From positions 1-7,522 of the forward strand of contig JAQGOX010000260.1 in assembly GCA_028293365.1 (NCBI GenBank): a stretch of 7,522 bases of DNA, written 5' to 3'. The translations under genes were made by a program, and so were the position numbers. The notes beneath the pieces are model-generated. The model searched no databases. It was given only the letters and a program-made list of their open reading frames with translations, and had not been told where the DNA came from. Each line of letters begins with the position of its first letter. Position 1 is the first letter of the stretch. The stretch comes from Verrucomicrobiales bacterium. Lineage in GTDB: Bacteria > Verrucomicrobiota > Verrucomicrobiia > Limisphaerales > SXQI01. Shown here piece after piece: positions 6,851 to 7,522 of the stretch.

Positions 6851-7363
6851 ATGTTACATATATTGGTTGTTGACGACACGCACGCGGACTTGCTGCTGGC
6901 TGAGTGGGTGCTGCGATCCTGCAAAATCCTGAATCCTATCCGCCTGCTGAAAAGCGGCGCTGACTGTATTCGCTACTTCGAAGCGAACGAGCCCACAAAG
7001 AGTAGCTACGAACCGTGCATTGTTTTTCTGGATATGATTATGTCGCCGATGCCTGGAGCAGCCGTTCTGCGCAGTCTGCGCGACAGTAATCTCATCGGCA
7101 GTTCGATCATCGTGATACTATCCGGAATCACCGACATCAAGCTGATCCAGGAAGGCTATAAACTGGGTGCCAAGACTTTCCTGTTCAAACCGATTAAATC
7201 CGAAGACGTGCTCGAACTGATAAATTCGCTCAACGGGTTGGTATACGACCAGGAAACGATGGATGGAAACGTGCTTCACTGGGCCTCCACGCCATTGGAA
7301 AAACAATTGAGCGACACAGAGGCTATCCGCCGTCTCGGTAGTTTCCGCACAGTTTATGACTAG
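6851..7363 (+). CDS. Stand-alone response regulator (receiver domain) with HW-motif C-terminal tail
   Basis: The 170-residue protein starts at ATG 6851 with MLHILVVDDTHAD, so beta-1 begins at the start as usual; a modest GGATCGAG ribosome site precedes it. Key residues are the acidic pair D8-D9, phosphoacceptor D61 (VFLDM), switch S91 (VILSG) and K113 (FLFKP). The D-to-K spacing of 52 equals that of the first paralogue. The loop after D61 reads MIMSPMPG rather than the usual LKMP-x-x-SG, so the proline normally at D+4 is a serine. The tail (from about 128) keeps MDGNVLHW and has no output domain. It is separated by about 600 bp from the other two copies, so it is probably transcribed on its own. 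The partner kinase is not in the window. Confidence 0.9.
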   Translation: MLHILVVDDTHADLLLAEWVLRSCKILNPIRLLKSGADCIRYFEANEPTKSSYEPCIVFLDMIMSPMPGAAVLRSLRDSNLIGSSIIVILSGITDIKLIQEGYKLGAKTFLFKPIKSEDVLELINSLNGLVYDQETMDGNVLHWASTPLEKQLSDTEAIRRLGSFRTVYD

Positions 7364-7522
7364 TACTAGCAAGCCAACGACCATGGCGAAGGTAAACCGT
7401 TAAACCAGGCCTCAAAACATTAAAAAACCAAAACGACGAGGCGGTCTCCCAATGTGATGCTGGATATTTTAGCCGTTTCAGTGGCAAACGACAATTAGGA
7501 TTCCGCTCGGGAAGAATAATTG

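Overview
The window looks like a chromosomal segment of a Verrucomicrobiota bacterium. This is an inference from family content, because no marker gene is present. Three of its families are typical of the Planctomycetes-Verrucomicrobia group: a multidomain dehydrogenase-like/haem protein, a secreted PQQ-type beta-propeller protein with a DWPQWRGP N-terminus, and a type II pseudopilin with the FTLIELLV leader followed by an 'ALAAAKEKARR..CLNNQRQWGLA' helix.

Layout. Bases 3-2402 (+) hold the 3' part of a large protein made of a propeller, HEAT-like repeats, a cytochrome c domain and an F5/8C domain; its 5' end lies outside the window. Facing it across a 70-bp convergent gap is a 444-residue exported propeller protein (2473-3807, -) with a clear Shine-Dalgarno site and signal peptide. 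Upstream of that gene is a GC-rich perfect hairpin (3887-3913), possibly a dispersed repeat. A decayed pseudopilin gene follows (4049-4724, -). Read across two one-base deletions and one stop codon, it gives a continuous family-like protein of about 225 residues that ends before the usual C-terminal block.

The right-hand 2.5 kb, all on the + strand, is an array of two-component signalling genes and their debris. An intact stand-alone receiver protein (about 5059-5577) is followed by a 38-residue fragment resembling the end of a receiver domain. That fragment overlaps by TTGA the first 70 residues of an apparent HDOD protein, which breaks off where the second half of another receiver begins (5922-6239). 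After about 600 bp with no recognisable gene, a third, intact receiver protein follows (6851-7363). The three receivers are paralogues. They share LGAKTFLxKP and an unusual C-terminal tail with a (D/N)G-x2-(L/V)HW motif, and none has a DNA-binding output domain.

How the genes relate. The left half encodes secreted, probably periplasmic, redox or scaffold proteins. The right half is a locus of repeated duplication, deletion and fusion of small response regulators. The most notable observations are the HDOD/receiver breakpoint at about 5916-5925, the HW-tailed receiver family, and the multi-lesion pseudopilin pseudogene. I found no complete, clearly new defence or metabolic system.
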